A stretch of 47,103 nt of DNA. It comes from Micrococcus lylae NBRC 15355 (lineage in GTDB: Bacteria; Actinomycetota; Actinomycetes; Actinomycetales; Micrococcaceae). Position numbers and translations under genes: made by a program. Positions within the stretch are counted from its first letter, which is position 1, and each line of letters begins with the position of its first letter. The stretch is from the NCBI RefSeq assembly GCF_001570885.1, contig NZ_BCSN01000019.1:1-47103 (forward strand). Reading direction: 5' to 3'. The notes under the pieces were generated by a model that was not told where the DNA came from, made no database searches, and saw only the letters and a list, made by a program, of their open reading frames with translations. Positions 16,065 through 28,092 of this stretch are shown piece after piece.

Positions 16065-17036
16065 ATGCACAGGAACGTCAAGCGGGCGATCTGGGTGGTC
16101 GCACTGCTCGCCTGCCTCGCCGTGGTCTGGTTCTCGGTCCGTGGCCTCTTCGCCTTCGGAGAGGTGCCCATCAGCCAGGCCCCGACGGCGGCGCCGTCGC
16201 CGTCCGTCTCCAGCCCCGCCTCGGACACGGCGTCGCGGTCCGTGTCCTCCTCCAACGCACCGTCCTCCTCCGGCTCGGCGGCGTCCTCCGGCGTGCCGTC
16301 GTCGGCGTCGGCCACCCCGACGCGGGAGGCCGGCGCCCCGTCTGCGACGCAGTCCCCGGCGTCGTCGGAGGCCGCGTCACCGGAGGCCTCCGGCCCTGCG
16401 TCCTCGGAGGCCTCCACCCCTGCCGCCCCGACCTCCTCGGAGGCCGCGTCACCGGAGTCCTCAGCCCCGGCATCGACCTCGGCCGAGCCGGAGCCCAGCC
16501 CGTCGCCGACGCCGACCCCCACCGGTCCGCCGGCCGCGCCGATGGACGAGATCACCGCGGCGCCGGTGCATGTGGACGTCTACCACGAAGGGGAGCAGTA
16601 CATCGGGGCGCCGATCGTTCCGGAGCATCGGGACGAGGACGGGGAGCTGAACCCGGAGCCGCGGAACGTCGGCTGGTACGCGCCGCCCCAGTGGAGCACG
16701 ACGCCGGGCGAGCTGTCCTCCCATCCGGGCATCCTCACCGGCCACGTCATCCACTCTGGGCTGAAGGATGTGTTCTACCGCCTGGAGGAGACCCGCAAGG
16801 GTGACCTCGTGGTGGTGACCTATGAGGACGGGACACAGGCGAAGTTCACCCTGGACACGGACCCGGTCCAGATGGGCAAGCGGGACCTGATCGACTCCCC
16901 GGAGTTCGCCTGGGCGTGGGAGCTGGAGGAGCCGGGACGGAAGGTCACGCTCATCACATGCGAGCTCGTCCCGGGCTCCGGCATGACCGGACATTCCGTG
17001 GACAACTGGGTGGTCCAGGCGACCCGGATCGCCTGA
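16065..17036 (+). CDS. Class F-like sortase with Ser/Pro/Thr-rich stalk
   Basis: A 323-residue membrane-anchored transpeptidase-type protein. A single N-terminal membrane segment (about residues 8-26) is followed by a long Ser/Ala/Pro/Thr-rich low-complexity stalk (about 36-160) that would span the cell wall. The C-terminal sortase fold has IGAPIVPEHRDEDGELNPE and VGWYAPPQWSTTPGE, the catalytic His H227 in LTGHVIHSG, and the catalytic Cys C299 in TLITCEL. The end reads VDNWVVQATRI, as in class F enzymes whose last strand has D-N-V-V-x-A. AAGGGGATCCGAG before the ATG serves as ribosome-binding site. The nearest candidate substrate in the window is the secreted protein at 21968. The stalk is unusually long for a sortase of this class. 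Confidence 0.8.
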   Translation: MHRNVKRAIWVVALLACLAVVWFSVRGLFAFGEVPISQAPTAAPSPSVSSPASDTASRSVSSSNAPSSSGSAASSGVPSSASATPTREAGAPSATQSPASSEAASPEASGPASSEASTPAAPTSSEAASPESSAPASTSAEPEPSPSPTPTPTGPPAAPMDEITAAPVHVDVYHEGEQYIGAPIVPEHRDEDGELNPEPRNVGWYAPPQWSTTPGELSSHPGILTGHVIHSGLKDVFYRLEETRKGDLVVVTYEDGTQAKFTLDTDPVQMGKRDLIDSPEFAWAWELEEPGRKVTLITCELVPGSGMTGHSVDNWVVQATRIA

Positions 17037-17089
17037 ACCGGACGGTCGCGGACCGGGCGCGCCGTTTTCCCCGGGCGGGTGTCACGACG

Positions 17090-17151
17090 TACCGTTTCCA
17101 GTGAACGGCGGCGTATCCGCCGTCGGGGCCGCACGTCGATGCGGCGGCCCC
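17090..17151 (+). promoter_or_regulatory. Promoter and leader hairpin of the DUF305-like gene
   Basis: TACCGT (17090-17095) is a possible -10. Downstream, GGGGCCGCA and TGCGGCGGCCCC (about 17126-17151) form a strong hairpin in the leader, ending about 20 bp before the ATG and close to the GAGAGG ribosome-binding site. Confidence 0.3.
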
Positions 17152-17173
17152 GCCAGCCGAGAGGAACCCCGCC

Positions 17174-18166
17174 ATGCAGCAGCCGAGCATCCGCCCCGCC
17201 TTCCGCCGTCCCCTCCGGACGTTCGCGGTCGGCCTCGGCTCCGTGGCGCTGGCGTTCGGTCTGACCGGCTGCCTGGACAGCGCCCAGTCCGCCCGCGAGC
17301 GTGCCGCCGCGGCCACCGCCACGGCGTCCGAGGGCGGCCTGCCCTCGCCGAGCCCGACCCAGGATGCCCAGCGGCGGCAGGACATCGTCTTCGCGTCCAC
17401 CATGCTGAGGAACCAGCGTCAGGCCGTGGAGTACTCGCAGCTGCTGCTGGACAAGGGCGACGGCGTGGACGAGGAGGCGCGCCGGTTCGCCCGCGCCGTC
17501 ACCGACCGCCGTCCCGAGCTGATCGACCGCCTGGACGGTCTGCTCCAGGACTGGGGCGTGGAGACCGAGGAGGACGCCGAGGCCGTCGCCGAGGCCAACC
17601 CGACACCGACCCCCAGCGGCTTCGCCACAGGTCCCTCCGAGGAGGAGCTGATGGAGGCCAACCAGCAGGCCGCCGCGGACCGCCGTGCGGGCCTGCTGAC
17701 CTCGGAGGAGAAGCGCGCCCTCGAGTCCGCCACGGACGAGGACGCCGGCCGTCTGTACCTGATGCAGATGCACCGTCTGCACTTCGGCTCGGTGATGATC
17801 GCGAACACCCAGGTGGAGGAGGGCGAGGACGAGGACGCCAAGGACCTCGCCGAGGAGATCTCCGAGGACCAGACCCGCGTCATCGACGACGTCCAGCAGC
17901 TGCTGGGTGAGATGGGCGTGATCATCGGCGGCAGCCGTGACCACGAGCCGAACCCGAAGAGTGCCCCCGCCTCCATCAACAACGACGACGGCCCGGTCAC
18001 CTTCAAGCCGGACCCGCCCAGCCCGTCTCCGTCGGAGAGCGACGAGAGCGAGGACGGCGACGACCGCGACCGACGCAGGGCGGACAGGTCCGCGGATTCC
18101 TCGCCGTCTCCGAGCCCGGCCGACTCCGACTCCCCGTCGAACGACGACGAGGACGACGACGACTGA
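17174..18166 (+). CDS. DUF305-like lipoprotein
   Basis: 330 residues. The signal peptide ends in a lipobox L-T-G-C with C33, so the protein is probably anchored outside the membrane. Residues about 68-130 and 195-250 form two helical halves resembling DUF305 (ferritin-like four-helix) domains: DIVFASTMLRNQRQAVEYSQ with ARRFARAVTDRRPELIDRLD, then LYLMQMHRLHFGSVMIANTQ with LAEEISEDQTRVIDDVQQLL. DUF305 usually has an M-x-x-H-H pair; here the first half reads M-L-R-N-Q, so a metal-binding role may be lost. The C-terminal 90 residues are acidic and Ser/Pro-rich, ending in a run of Asp. Function is unknown. It follows the sortase by 137 bp but has its own leader. Confidence 0.75.
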   Translation: MQQPSIRPAFRRPLRTFAVGLGSVALAFGLTGCLDSAQSARERAAAATATASEGGLPSPSPTQDAQRRQDIVFASTMLRNQRQAVEYSQLLLDKGDGVDEEARRFARAVTDRRPELIDRLDGLLQDWGVETEEDAEAVAEANPTPTPSGFATGPSEEELMEANQQAAADRRAGLLTSEEKRALESATDEDAGRLYLMQMHRLHFGSVMIANTQVEEGEDEDAKDLAEEISEDQTRVIDDVQQLLGEMGVIIGGSRDHEPNPKSAPASINNDDGPVTFKPDPPSPSPSESDESEDGDDRDRRRADRSADSSPSPSPADSDSPSNDDEDDDD

Positions 18167-18270
18167 GCCTCGGCGGCGACGGCGTTGCACACGCCGCGGG
18201 CCCGTGCCGACCCGGCACGGGTCCGCGGCGTCTCTGCTGAGGCCGGCGCGGACCGGGTGTGCGGCCGACC

Positions 18271-18276
18271 TACGAT
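18271..18276 (+). promoter_or_regulatory. -10 hexamer TACGAT of the ABC exporter operon (leaderless)
   Basis: TACGAT lies seven bases before the ATG at 18284 and no Shine-Dalgarno precedes that ATG. Confidence 0.5.
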
Positions 18277-18283
18277 GGACCCC

Positions 18284-20011
18284 ATGCCCGCTCACCCGCT
18301 CTTCGCCCCCGGTGCGCCGGCCGTCCGTGTCCAGGTCGCCTGCGAGGCGCTGCGCACGGTGGCGGTCGGCGCCGTGATGCTCTGCGTGGGCCGGCTGCTC
18401 GCCGACGCCCTCGACCGTTCCGCGCAGGTGTCCGTCCCCGTGGTGGCCGCCGCCGTGGCGGCAGCGCTCGTGGCGGCGGCAACAGAGGCCGGCTCGCATG
18501 CCGTCCAGGGGCGCAGCATCGCCGCCGAGTCCCGCCGCCTGCGCGGGGCGCTGCTGCGCCGTGCCTTCGCCCTCGGCCCGGCGCGCTTCACCGGTGCGCA
18601 GACCGGCCGGCTCGTGGCGATGATGACCGACTCCGTGGAGCGCGTGACCGAGTATCGCCAGGGCTACGTCGGCCGCCTGGTGGGCGCGGTGCTGGCGCCG
18701 CTGCTGACCATCCTGCTGGCAGCGGTCTTCGTGGACTGGCTCTCCGCCCTGGTGCTGCTCCTGCTGGTCCCGGTGATCCCCCTGGCGATCATGGGGTTCC
18801 GCCGCCTCGTGGCGGGCGTGTCCGCCGCGTCCCGCGAGATGCGCATGCGGCTGGCCGGCCAGTTCCTGGAGGCGATCCAGGGCCTGCCGACGCTCGTGGG
18901 CCTGCGTGCGGCCGGCCGTGTGGGCGACCGCCTTCAGGCCGCCGGCGAGCAGAACCGACGGGCCACCATGTCCCTGCTGGCGCGGAACCAGCTCATCCTG
19001 TTCGTCACCGAGTCCGTGTTCTCCCTGTTCATGGTCTCCGCCGCCGTGCTGCTCGCCTGGGTCAGGCACGACGACGGCGCCGTCACTGTGGCAGGGGCCC
19101 TCGCCCTGGTGCTCCTGTCGACTCAGCTGACCGCGCCGATGAAGCAGATCGGCGGGTTCTTCTACATCGGCATGGCCGGTCGGGCCGGGCAACGGATGAT
19201 GACCGCCTTCGTGGACCGCGGCGTGGTGCCTGCCGGGCACGCTCACCCCGGTGGCAGACCGGATGCCAGACGGCCCGGCACCCCGGCCGAGACGGCTCCT
19301 GCCGCGTCGTCCCCGGCCGAGCCTGCGCCGATGCGAGGCGATCCTGCGCAGGAGGGGGCCGTCGTCGTGCAGGGCGTGGACTTCTGCTACGAGCCGGACA
19401 GGCCGGTGCTCACGGACGTGGACCTGACCGTGGCCGAACGGGAGACCACGGCGCTGCTGGGCACCTCGGGCTCGGGCAAGTCCACGCTGCTGGGCCTGCT
19501 CGCCGGGGACCTGCTGCCGGCCTCGGGCACAGTGCACGTGAACGGCGTCCCGCTGACCGCGGCGACCCAGGACGAGGTGCGTGCGGCCTCCGCCGTGGTG
19601 CAGCAGCACACGTGGCTGTTCCGGGCGTCGTTGGCGCAGAACCTGCGCATCGCCGCACCGGGGGCCACGGACGAACAGCTCTGGGACGCCCTCGAGCAGG
19701 TGGACCTGGCGCGCTGGGCGCGCACGCTGCCGCAGGGACTGGACACACCCGTGGGCGAGCGCGGATTGGGCGTCTCCGGCGGTCAGGGCCAGCGGATCGC
19801 CCTGGCCCGCGCGTTCCTGGCCGGCCGACCCCTGGTGATCCTCGACGAGCCGACGAGCCAGGTCGACCTGGAGTCCGAGGCTGTGATCGAGCAGGCGATC
19901 GAGCGGTTGGGGGAGCGGGCCACCGTGGTGCTCGCGACGCACCGCCCCGCCCTGGTGACGGGCCGTGCCGTGCGCGTGCGCAGCGGACGGGTGGAGCAGG
20001 AGCGGCGATGA
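18284..20011 (+). CDS. ABC exporter half-transporter, CydD-like
   Basis: 575 residues with an N-terminal membrane domain and a C-terminal ATPase. The segment FVDWLSALVLLLLVPVIPLA and the Asp/Ser-rich helix ends match the CydD membrane domain. The ATPase has Walker A GTSGSGKST (about residues 396-404), Q-loop AVVQQHTWLF, signature VSGGQGQR, Walker B LVILDEPTSQVD and an H-loop ATHRP. The two domains are joined by a Pro/Ala-rich linker (about 316-350). The next gene overlaps by 4 bases (ATGA) and encodes a second half-transporter, so the two should form a heterodimer. CydDC exports cysteine/glutathione and binds haem for cytochrome bd assembly; no cydAB is in the window, so that role is inferred. 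The ATG is placed by the TACGAT leaderless promoter. Confidence 0.8.
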   Translation: MPAHPLFAPGAPAVRVQVACEALRTVAVGAVMLCVGRLLADALDRSAQVSVPVVAAAVAAALVAAATEAGSHAVQGRSIAAESRRLRGALLRRAFALGPARFTGAQTGRLVAMMTDSVERVTEYRQGYVGRLVGAVLAPLLTILLAAVFVDWLSALVLLLLVPVIPLAIMGFRRLVAGVSAASREMRMRLAGQFLEAIQGLPTLVGLRAAGRVGDRLQAAGEQNRRATMSLLARNQLILFVTESVFSLFMVSAAVLLAWVRHDDGAVTVAGALALVLLSTQLTAPMKQIGGFFYIGMAGRAGQRMMTAFVDRGVVPAGHAHPGGRPDARRPGTPAETAPAASSPAEPAPMRGDPAQEGAVVVQGVDFCYEPDRPVLTDVDLTVAERETTALLGTSGSGKSTLLGLLAGDLLPASGTVHVNGVPLTAATQDEVRAASAVVQQHTWLFRASLAQNLRIAAPGATDEQLWDALEQVDLARWARTLPQGLDTPVGERGLGVSGGQGQRIALARAFLAGRPLVILDEPTSQVDLESEAVIEQAIERLGERATVVLATHRPALVTGRAVRVRSGRVEQERR

Positions 20012-21798
20012 CGACGACGGCGCAGTCGCGGACGGCCCCGCTGGTAGAGGTGGGCCGCTGGCTGATCCGCGCCACGGCCCCGGTGCTGTGGCCGCTGGCC
20101 GGCTCGGTGCTGTTCCGGCACGTCTACTTCGCCGCGGCGGCGGCGCTGTTGGGCGTGGGCGCCGGGGCGATCGCGTCCCTGGCGGTCGACGGGCCGACGC
20201 CGGCATGGCTGCCCGGGACGGTGTGGACGCTGATCGGCGTGCTGGCCGGGCTGACCCTGGTGAAGGCCGTGGCCGGCTACCTCGAGCACTTCCTGGGCCA
20301 CTGGGTGGCGTTCAAGGCGCTCGAGCTGCTGCGCGTGCGCCTGTACCGCGCGCTGGTGCCCCTGGCGCACCAGGCCGCGCGGAACGCCTCCTCGGGTGAC
20401 CTGCTGACGCGGGCGACCAAGGACGTCGACCGGATCGAGGTGTTCTTCGCGCACACCCTGGCACCGGCGGTGACCGCGGTGACGATGCCCGCGCTGGTCC
20501 TGGCCGTGATGGGACCGCAGGTCGGCGGGCCGGCGGCGCTGGCGGCGGGGGTCGGGCTGGGCCTGTCCGTGGTCGTGGTCCCGGCGCTGGGCGTGCGGGC
20601 GAGCCAGCGCGGAGCCGACGCGGCCAACGCGCGGCGTGGCGAGATCGCTCAGCACGTCACCGACTCGGTGCAGGGCATGTCCGAGGTGACCGGCTACGGC
20701 CATGTGGATCGTCGGCTGGAGGAGACGGCGTCGCTGGACGAGGCGCTGCAGGCCGACGGTGCCGTCCGCGGCCGGTGGGCCGTGGCACGGGAGGGGGCCG
20801 CCCAGGCGGTGTCCCTGGCCACGCTGCCGGCCGTGGTGGCGGCCGGTGCGTCGTCCGGGGCGGATCTGGTGCCGCTGGCCGCCTTCACCGCGATGGTGTG
20901 GGCGCTGTTCGACGCGACCGCCGGCGTGCGTGGGTTTGCCGGGACGCTGGACGCTTCGATGGCCGCGGCGCGCCGTGTGCACCAGATCGCCGTGACGGCC
21001 CCCGACGTGGCGGATCCGCCGACGCCGGTGCCGGTGCCCGCGGGGTCTCTGGGGGTGCGGGTAGAGGACGTGGACTACGCGTATCCGTCCGAGGCCGAGG
21101 CGCGTGCGACGGCCCTGGCGGGCATCACGCTCGAGGTCCCGGCCGGCAGTCACACGGCGCTGATGGGCGCCTCGGGCTCCGGCAAGTCCTCGATCCTGCG
21201 CCTGCTTGCCCGGCACGACGACGCCACGGCCGGCACGGTCGCGCTGACCGGAGCCGAGGGGGCCGTGGTTCCGGTGTCCGCCGTGGCGTTGGAGGACCTG
21301 AGGACGGCCACGCACTACGTGACCCAGCAGACCACGCTGTTCCGCGGCAGCATCGCCGAGAACCTCCGGCTGTCTGCGCCCCGGGCCGGCGATGATCGGC
21401 TGTGGGAGGCGCTCGAGGCGGCACAGCTGGCCGAGGCCGTGCGGGAGCGCGGGGGACTGGACACCGAGGTCGGGGAGCAGGGCCGGCGGCTGTCCGGCGG
21501 GCAGCGTCAGCGGCTCGGCGTGGCCCGGGCCGTGCTGGCCCGCCCGCGGGTGCTCCTGCTGGACGAGTACACCTCCCACCTGGACCCCGAGACCGCCGCG
21601 GCGGTGCGCGCCGGCCTGCGCGCGGCGCTGCCGGAGGCGACGATCGTGGAGGCCACGCACACCTCGGCCGGGCTGGACGCCGCGGACCAGGTGGTGGTGT
21701 TGGACGCCGGCCGGATCGTGGCCTGTGGGCGGCCCGAGGACCTGAAGCGCGGCGGACCGCTGGCGAGGCTCATCGCGCGGGAGACGGACCGGGCGTGA
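20008..21798 (+). CDS. ABC exporter half-transporter, CydC-like
   Basis: 596 residues, start codon overlapping the stop of the preceding gene, so translation is probably coupled. The membrane domain includes a first helix pair near LFRHVYFAAAAALLG and LTLVKAVAGYLEHFLGHWVA. The ATPase has Walker A GASGSGKSS, Q-loop YVTQQTTLF, signature RLSGGQRQR and Walker B LLLDEYTSHLD, where Tyr replaces the usual Pro after Glu. The H-loop is EATHTS. Taken with its partner it is a heterodimeric exporter; CydC is the closest named relative, but other heterodimeric actinobacterial exporters share this build. About 170 bp follow before the next gene. Confidence 0.78.
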   Translation: MTTTAQSRTAPLVEVGRWLIRATAPVLWPLAGSVLFRHVYFAAAAALLGVGAGAIASLAVDGPTPAWLPGTVWTLIGVLAGLTLVKAVAGYLEHFLGHWVAFKALELLRVRLYRALVPLAHQAARNASSGDLLTRATKDVDRIEVFFAHTLAPAVTAVTMPALVLAVMGPQVGGPAALAAGVGLGLSVVVVPALGVRASQRGADAANARRGEIAQHVTDSVQGMSEVTGYGHVDRRLEETASLDEALQADGAVRGRWAVAREGAAQAVSLATLPAVVAAGASSGADLVPLAAFTAMVWALFDATAGVRGFAGTLDASMAAARRVHQIAVTAPDVADPPTPVPVPAGSLGVRVEDVDYAYPSEAEARATALAGITLEVPAGSHTALMGASGSGKSSILRLLARHDDATAGTVALTGAEGAVVPVSAVALEDLRTATHYVTQQTTLFRGSIAENLRLSAPRAGDDRLWEALEAAQLAEAVRERGGLDTEVGEQGRRLSGGQRQRLGVARAVLARPRVLLLDEYTSHLDPETAAAVRAGLRAALPEATIVEATHTSAGLDAADQVVVLDAGRIVACGRPEDLKRGGPLARLIARETDRA

Positions 21799-21868
21799 CC
21801 GTTCTGTGTCGTAGGTGACAGGGTTGTTGCGATGTCGGTGTTCCCCTGGCATCTGCTCACCGGATTCC

Positions 21869-21874
21869 TAGGCT
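21869..21874 (+). promoter_or_regulatory. -10 hexamer TAGGCT for the secreted-protein gene
   Basis: TAGGCT lies about 94 bp before the ATG at 21968, which itself has GGGAGTGAAG as ribosome-binding site. The rest of the 21799-21967 gap shows no gene. Confidence 0.4.
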
Positions 21875-21967
21875 GAGAGGCGGAGGGGACATGTGACATG
21901 GGGCACGTTCCTTTCGGCCGCGCCAGACCGGCCGCGGTCACTCGGACATCCATGGGAGTGAAGCACC

Positions 21968-23137
21968 ATGACCCGCGCGACGACCATCGGCCCCCGCACC
22001 GCCCTCGGCATGGGGGCGCTGGCCCTGACCGCAGCAATGCTGGCACCGGGAGCCGGTGCCGAGACCGCCGGCACCCAGGGCGGCAACCCGGAACCCGGCC
22101 CGGTGGGTGGGATCGGAGACCCCGCCGTCTGGGGCTGCTTCGTGGGCTCCACCACGGGCAAGGGCGTCGGCGAGCCCGACTCCACCGGGCGACTGCGCAG
22201 CGCCCACCAGATCGTGTTCGCACTGCAGCGCGGTCCCGGTCAGGAGGGCGCCGTCACCGCGGACCAGGTGACGTTCACCGCGGTGCCCCGCGGCGCCGAC
22301 ACCGAGCCGGTGGAGGTCCCGTTCAGCTTCGAGGGCCCGGTCGGCACCGTGTGGACCAGTGACCTCGGCGACGCGCTCGGGCTCGAGGAGGGCACAGACA
22401 CCAGCCACGTCGGCGAGGTGGACGTCACCGTCACGGTCGACGGCACCGCCGAGGTGGTGGCGACCCTGGACATGGCGAAGGGCGGCACGCCCGTGGACCA
22501 CCGGTGCGAGAACACCAACACCGAGTCCGGGCCGCTCTGGATCGACGTCCACTGGACCGCGGTCCCCATGAACATGAACGACCGCGGCTTCCTCGACGGC
22601 GGCGGCTGGGCCTTCACCAGCGACGTCCGCGAGTGGATGCCGTTCCGCTGGCAGAGCGACGACGCCACCGCCACCGGGACGCACTATGTGCCCGCCGACG
22701 AAGTCGAATGGACCGAGCACACGCCGAGCGTGTTCCCGCTGCACGGGTTCGAATCCGGCAGACACTACGGGACCAACGTCAGCACCCTGTCCGGAGAGTC
22801 GGACCTGAGCTGGATCGAGGCCGAGGGCGTCGGCCCGGACGGCAAGACCTACAGGAGGCTCAGCCTGATCGACCCGATGACCCAGAAGACCTACGACGCG
22901 ACGCTGGACGGCGCCGTCCCGGTGGCCGGCATGAGCGCCGAGGACAAGAAGGACATGACGCCGCAGCTTCTCCTGAGGGACACGCAGCTCGAGGACCCGA
23001 ACGAGCCGGCGGACGACGGTCACACCGTCCCGGACAAGGTGGAGACCGGTGGCTCCGCTGCCGGCGGCCTCGCGCTGGCAGGTCTGGGCGGGGCGACCGG
23101 CCTGGTGGCGCTGCGCCGTAGGTTCGGCATGGCCTGA
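21968..23137 (+). CDS. Secreted protein with sorting-signal-like C-terminus
   Basis: 389 residues, no family recognised. A Sec signal peptide (about residues 1-31, cleavage near GAGA-ET) leads to a beta-rich body with a conserved-looking 'WIDVHWTAVPMNMNDRGF' stretch and a few Cys (WGCF, HRCEN). The last ~35 residues resemble a cell-wall sorting signal: VETGG, a Gly/Ala/Leu hydrophobic segment, then R-R-R. The motif before TG is K-V-E rather than L-P-x, so it is not a canonical LPxTG. The protein may be anchored by a sortase or simply held by its tail helix. A Gly/Ser/Asp-rich composition with many charged residues fits a surface protein. The class F-like sortase 5 kb upstream is the only sortase in view. 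Confidence 0.7.
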   Translation: MTRATTIGPRTALGMGALALTAAMLAPGAGAETAGTQGGNPEPGPVGGIGDPAVWGCFVGSTTGKGVGEPDSTGRLRSAHQIVFALQRGPGQEGAVTADQVTFTAVPRGADTEPVEVPFSFEGPVGTVWTSDLGDALGLEEGTDTSHVGEVDVTVTVDGTAEVVATLDMAKGGTPVDHRCENTNTESGPLWIDVHWTAVPMNMNDRGFLDGGGWAFTSDVREWMPFRWQSDDATATGTHYVPADEVEWTEHTPSVFPLHGFESGRHYGTNVSTLSGESDLSWIEAEGVGPDGKTYRRLSLIDPMTQKTYDATLDGAVPVAGMSAEDKKDMTPQLLLRDTQLEDPNEPADDGHTVPDKVETGGSAAGGLALAGLGGATGLVALRRRFGMA

Positions 23138-23351
23138 GGGCCACGCCGTCACGAATCCGGCGGGAGAGGCGATTCCCCTCGCCGCCCGTCGAAGGCAGAG
23201 GGCCGTCGTCGTGAGCTGATGGGAGCCACGGTGGCGGCCCTCGGCCGTCCCTGTCCGGCCCCGCCGACGATCGGGAGGGGCAGAGCATGGTCAGTCCTCG
23301 GCCGAGGGCGGCGGGTCGACAGGCGCCGCGGGGGAGTCCTTGTCCTGTCCG

Positions 23352-23367
23352 GGCCTACATCTAGTGT
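23352..23367 (+). promoter_or_regulatory. NrdR box 1
   Basis: The core CTACATCTAG followed by TGT matches the NrdR consensus CWAnATnTWG. It lies 356 bp before nrdH, apart from the other two boxes. NrdR represses ribonucleotide reductase genes when dATP is high. Confidence 0.65.
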
Positions 23368-23566
23368 CCGGACCATGCAGACACGCCGACGTTTTGAGTG
23401 GTGGACATCGCTGAAAGGCGTGTGCAGATGTGCACTGTGCCCGTCCACCGGCTGTGGACAGCGTGGGGTCGAAGCGGCCCGATCCGCGTGTTCGCGCGGA
23501 TCGTGGTCGGCCGGGAGTGTGGATGGGGTGTGGAGAGAGTGTGAACGATGAATGACATCCGTGTAA

Positions 23567-23582
23567 GCACTACATCTAGGGA
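23567..23582 (+). promoter_or_regulatory. NrdR box 2
   Basis: The core CTACATCTAG is identical to box 1 and matches CWAnATnTWG in full. It begins 32 bp before box 3, about three helical turns, which is the usual spacing of NrdR box pairs. Confidence 0.75.
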
Positions 23583-23598
23583 TGGTCGCGCCCGCCGA

Positions 23599-23614
23599 TC
23601 ACCACATGTAGTAT
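23599..23614 (+). promoter_or_regulatory. NrdR box 3 overlapping the nrdH -10
   Basis: CCACATGTAG fits the NrdR core with one mismatch and continues as TAT, so that TAGTAT (23609-23614) is a candidate -10. Binding here would block the promoter. It lies 94 bp before the nrdH start. Confidence 0.7.
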
Positions 23615-23707
23615 CGATGGGAACGAAAGCACGAATCCCCGGATTCCGCTCCGGGACCGATGTGAGCCCCAGTCGGGGCCCGTCGGATGAGAAGCAAAGG
23701 GATGCAG

Positions 23708-23953
23708 ATGACCGTCACCGTCTACACCAAGCCGGCCTGCGTGCAGTGCAACGCCACCTACCGTGCGCTGGACAAGAAGGGCATCGCCTACAAGACCGTC
23801 GACATGTCCCAGGACCCGGAGGCCCTGGAGCAGGTTCGGGCCCTCGGCTTCATGCAGGCACCGGTCGTCATGACCGAGTCCGACTCCTGGTCCGGCTTCC
23901 GCCCGGACAAGATCGAGGAGCTGGCCCAGGCCGCCGCCACCTCAGTCGCTTGA
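23708..23953 (+). CDS. nrdH: Glutaredoxin-like redoxin NrdH
   Basis: An 81-residue thioredoxin-fold protein that passes electrons to the class Ib ribonucleotide reductase. The redox motif is C-V-Q-C (C11, C14) after VTVYTKPA; the cis-Pro region is [19 protein letters not shown], where W-S-G-F-R-P-D is the NrdH signature. The ATG at 23708 fits an AAAGGG ribosome-binding site at 23695-23700; two further in-frame ATGs upstream (23687, 23702) would overlap or lie before it. It is first in nrdH-nrdI-nrdE, under NrdR control by the boxes upstream. The gap 23138-23686 before it holds the NrdR boxes, one GGCCGTCGTCG motif and a TGTGGACAG (23453-23461) one base from a DnaA box. Confidence 0.93.
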   Translation: MTVTVYTKPACVQCNATYRALDKKGIAYKTVDMSQDPEALEQVRALGFMQAPVVMTESDSWSGFRPDKIEELAQAAATSVA

Positions 23954-23970
23954 GTGGCAACGCGGTGCAG

Positions 23971-24434
23971 ATGACCCGAGGCGCGGACCTCCACCACATC
24001 CGATCTGCCGCAGCGCAGGGACTCGTCCCCACGGACGCCCGGCTCATCTACTTCTCCTCGGCGTCCGGGTACACGCACCGCTTCGTCCAGAAGCTCGCCC
24101 TGCCCGAGGGTCAGACGGCGCGGCTGCCCCTGATCACGAAGGAGCCGACGCTGGAGGCCACCGCCCCGTTCGTCCTGCTCACCCCCACCTACGGCGGGGG
24201 AGACGGGAAGGGGGCGGTCCCCAAGCAGGTGATCAAGTTCCTCAACGTCGAGGGGAACCGGAGGTTGCTGCAGGGCGTGATCGCCAGCGGCAACACCAAC
24301 TTCAACGAGGGGTACTGCCTCGCGGGATACATCATCGCCCGCAAGTGTCAGGTGCCCCTGATGTACAAGTTCGAACTCATGGGCACGTCGGACGACGTGA
24401 CCCGCGTCCGCGAAGGATTGGAAGGGATCTTCTG

Positions 24435-24435
<1 letters not shown>
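23971..24435 (+). CDS. nrdI: Flavodoxin-like NrdI
   Basis: 154 residues. NrdI supplies the oxidant that activates the dimanganese-tyrosyl radical cofactor of NrdF. Flavin-binding loops are visible: [16 protein letters not shown] near the N-terminus (phosphate loop), [16 protein letters not shown], and [14 protein letters not shown]. The ATG at 23971 is 17 bp after nrdH; a GTG two codons earlier is an alternative. The open frame continues far upstream through nrdH, but that part lacks homology. The stop overlaps the nrdE start (TGATG), so translation is coupled. Confidence 0.9.
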
Positions 24436-27870
<3,435 letters not shown>

Positions 27871-27919
27871 GCCCGCCCGCCTGACCTGCTCTGCACGCCC
27901 TCCCCGGCACCGAGCGGTC

Positions 27920-27966
27920 GACGACGGCCCGCATCCTCTGCGCGAGGGTGCGGGCCGCCGTCGTCT
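27920..27966 (+). terminator. Palindromic terminator after nrdF with GACGACGG arms
   Basis: ACGACGGCCCGCATCCTC pairs, with one small bulge, with GAGGGTGCGGGCCGCCGTCGT. It belongs to the same hairpin family as those at 13398, 31164 and 33754, with no T-tract. Confidence 0.6.
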
Positions 27967-28080
27967 CCGACCGCCCTGCGGAAGGTCATGCGGCGTCATG
28001 CAGCCCGGTGCCAGGCGTGGAATCCCTCACATGCGCCCCCAGAAGCCGCCCGGAATGCCGTGCGCGGCGCGTGGACACGT

Positions 28081-28086
28081 TACGAT
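28081..28086 (+). promoter_or_regulatory. -10 hexamer TACGAT for metQNI
   Basis: TACGAT in CGTTACGATCATG would start transcription near 28093 and give a leader of about 370 nt. No clear -35 is visible. Confidence 0.4.
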
Positions 28087-28092
28087 CATGCC

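Noticed and set aside
16820-20206. A 1128-residue open frame on the minus strand
   Set aside because: Arg/Gly/His-rich translation antisense to the DUF305-like and ABC genes; typical shadow in high-GC DNA.
23219-23551. Possible small gene before nrdH
   Set aside because: It runs through a NrdR box, has odd composition and no homology I can recognise.
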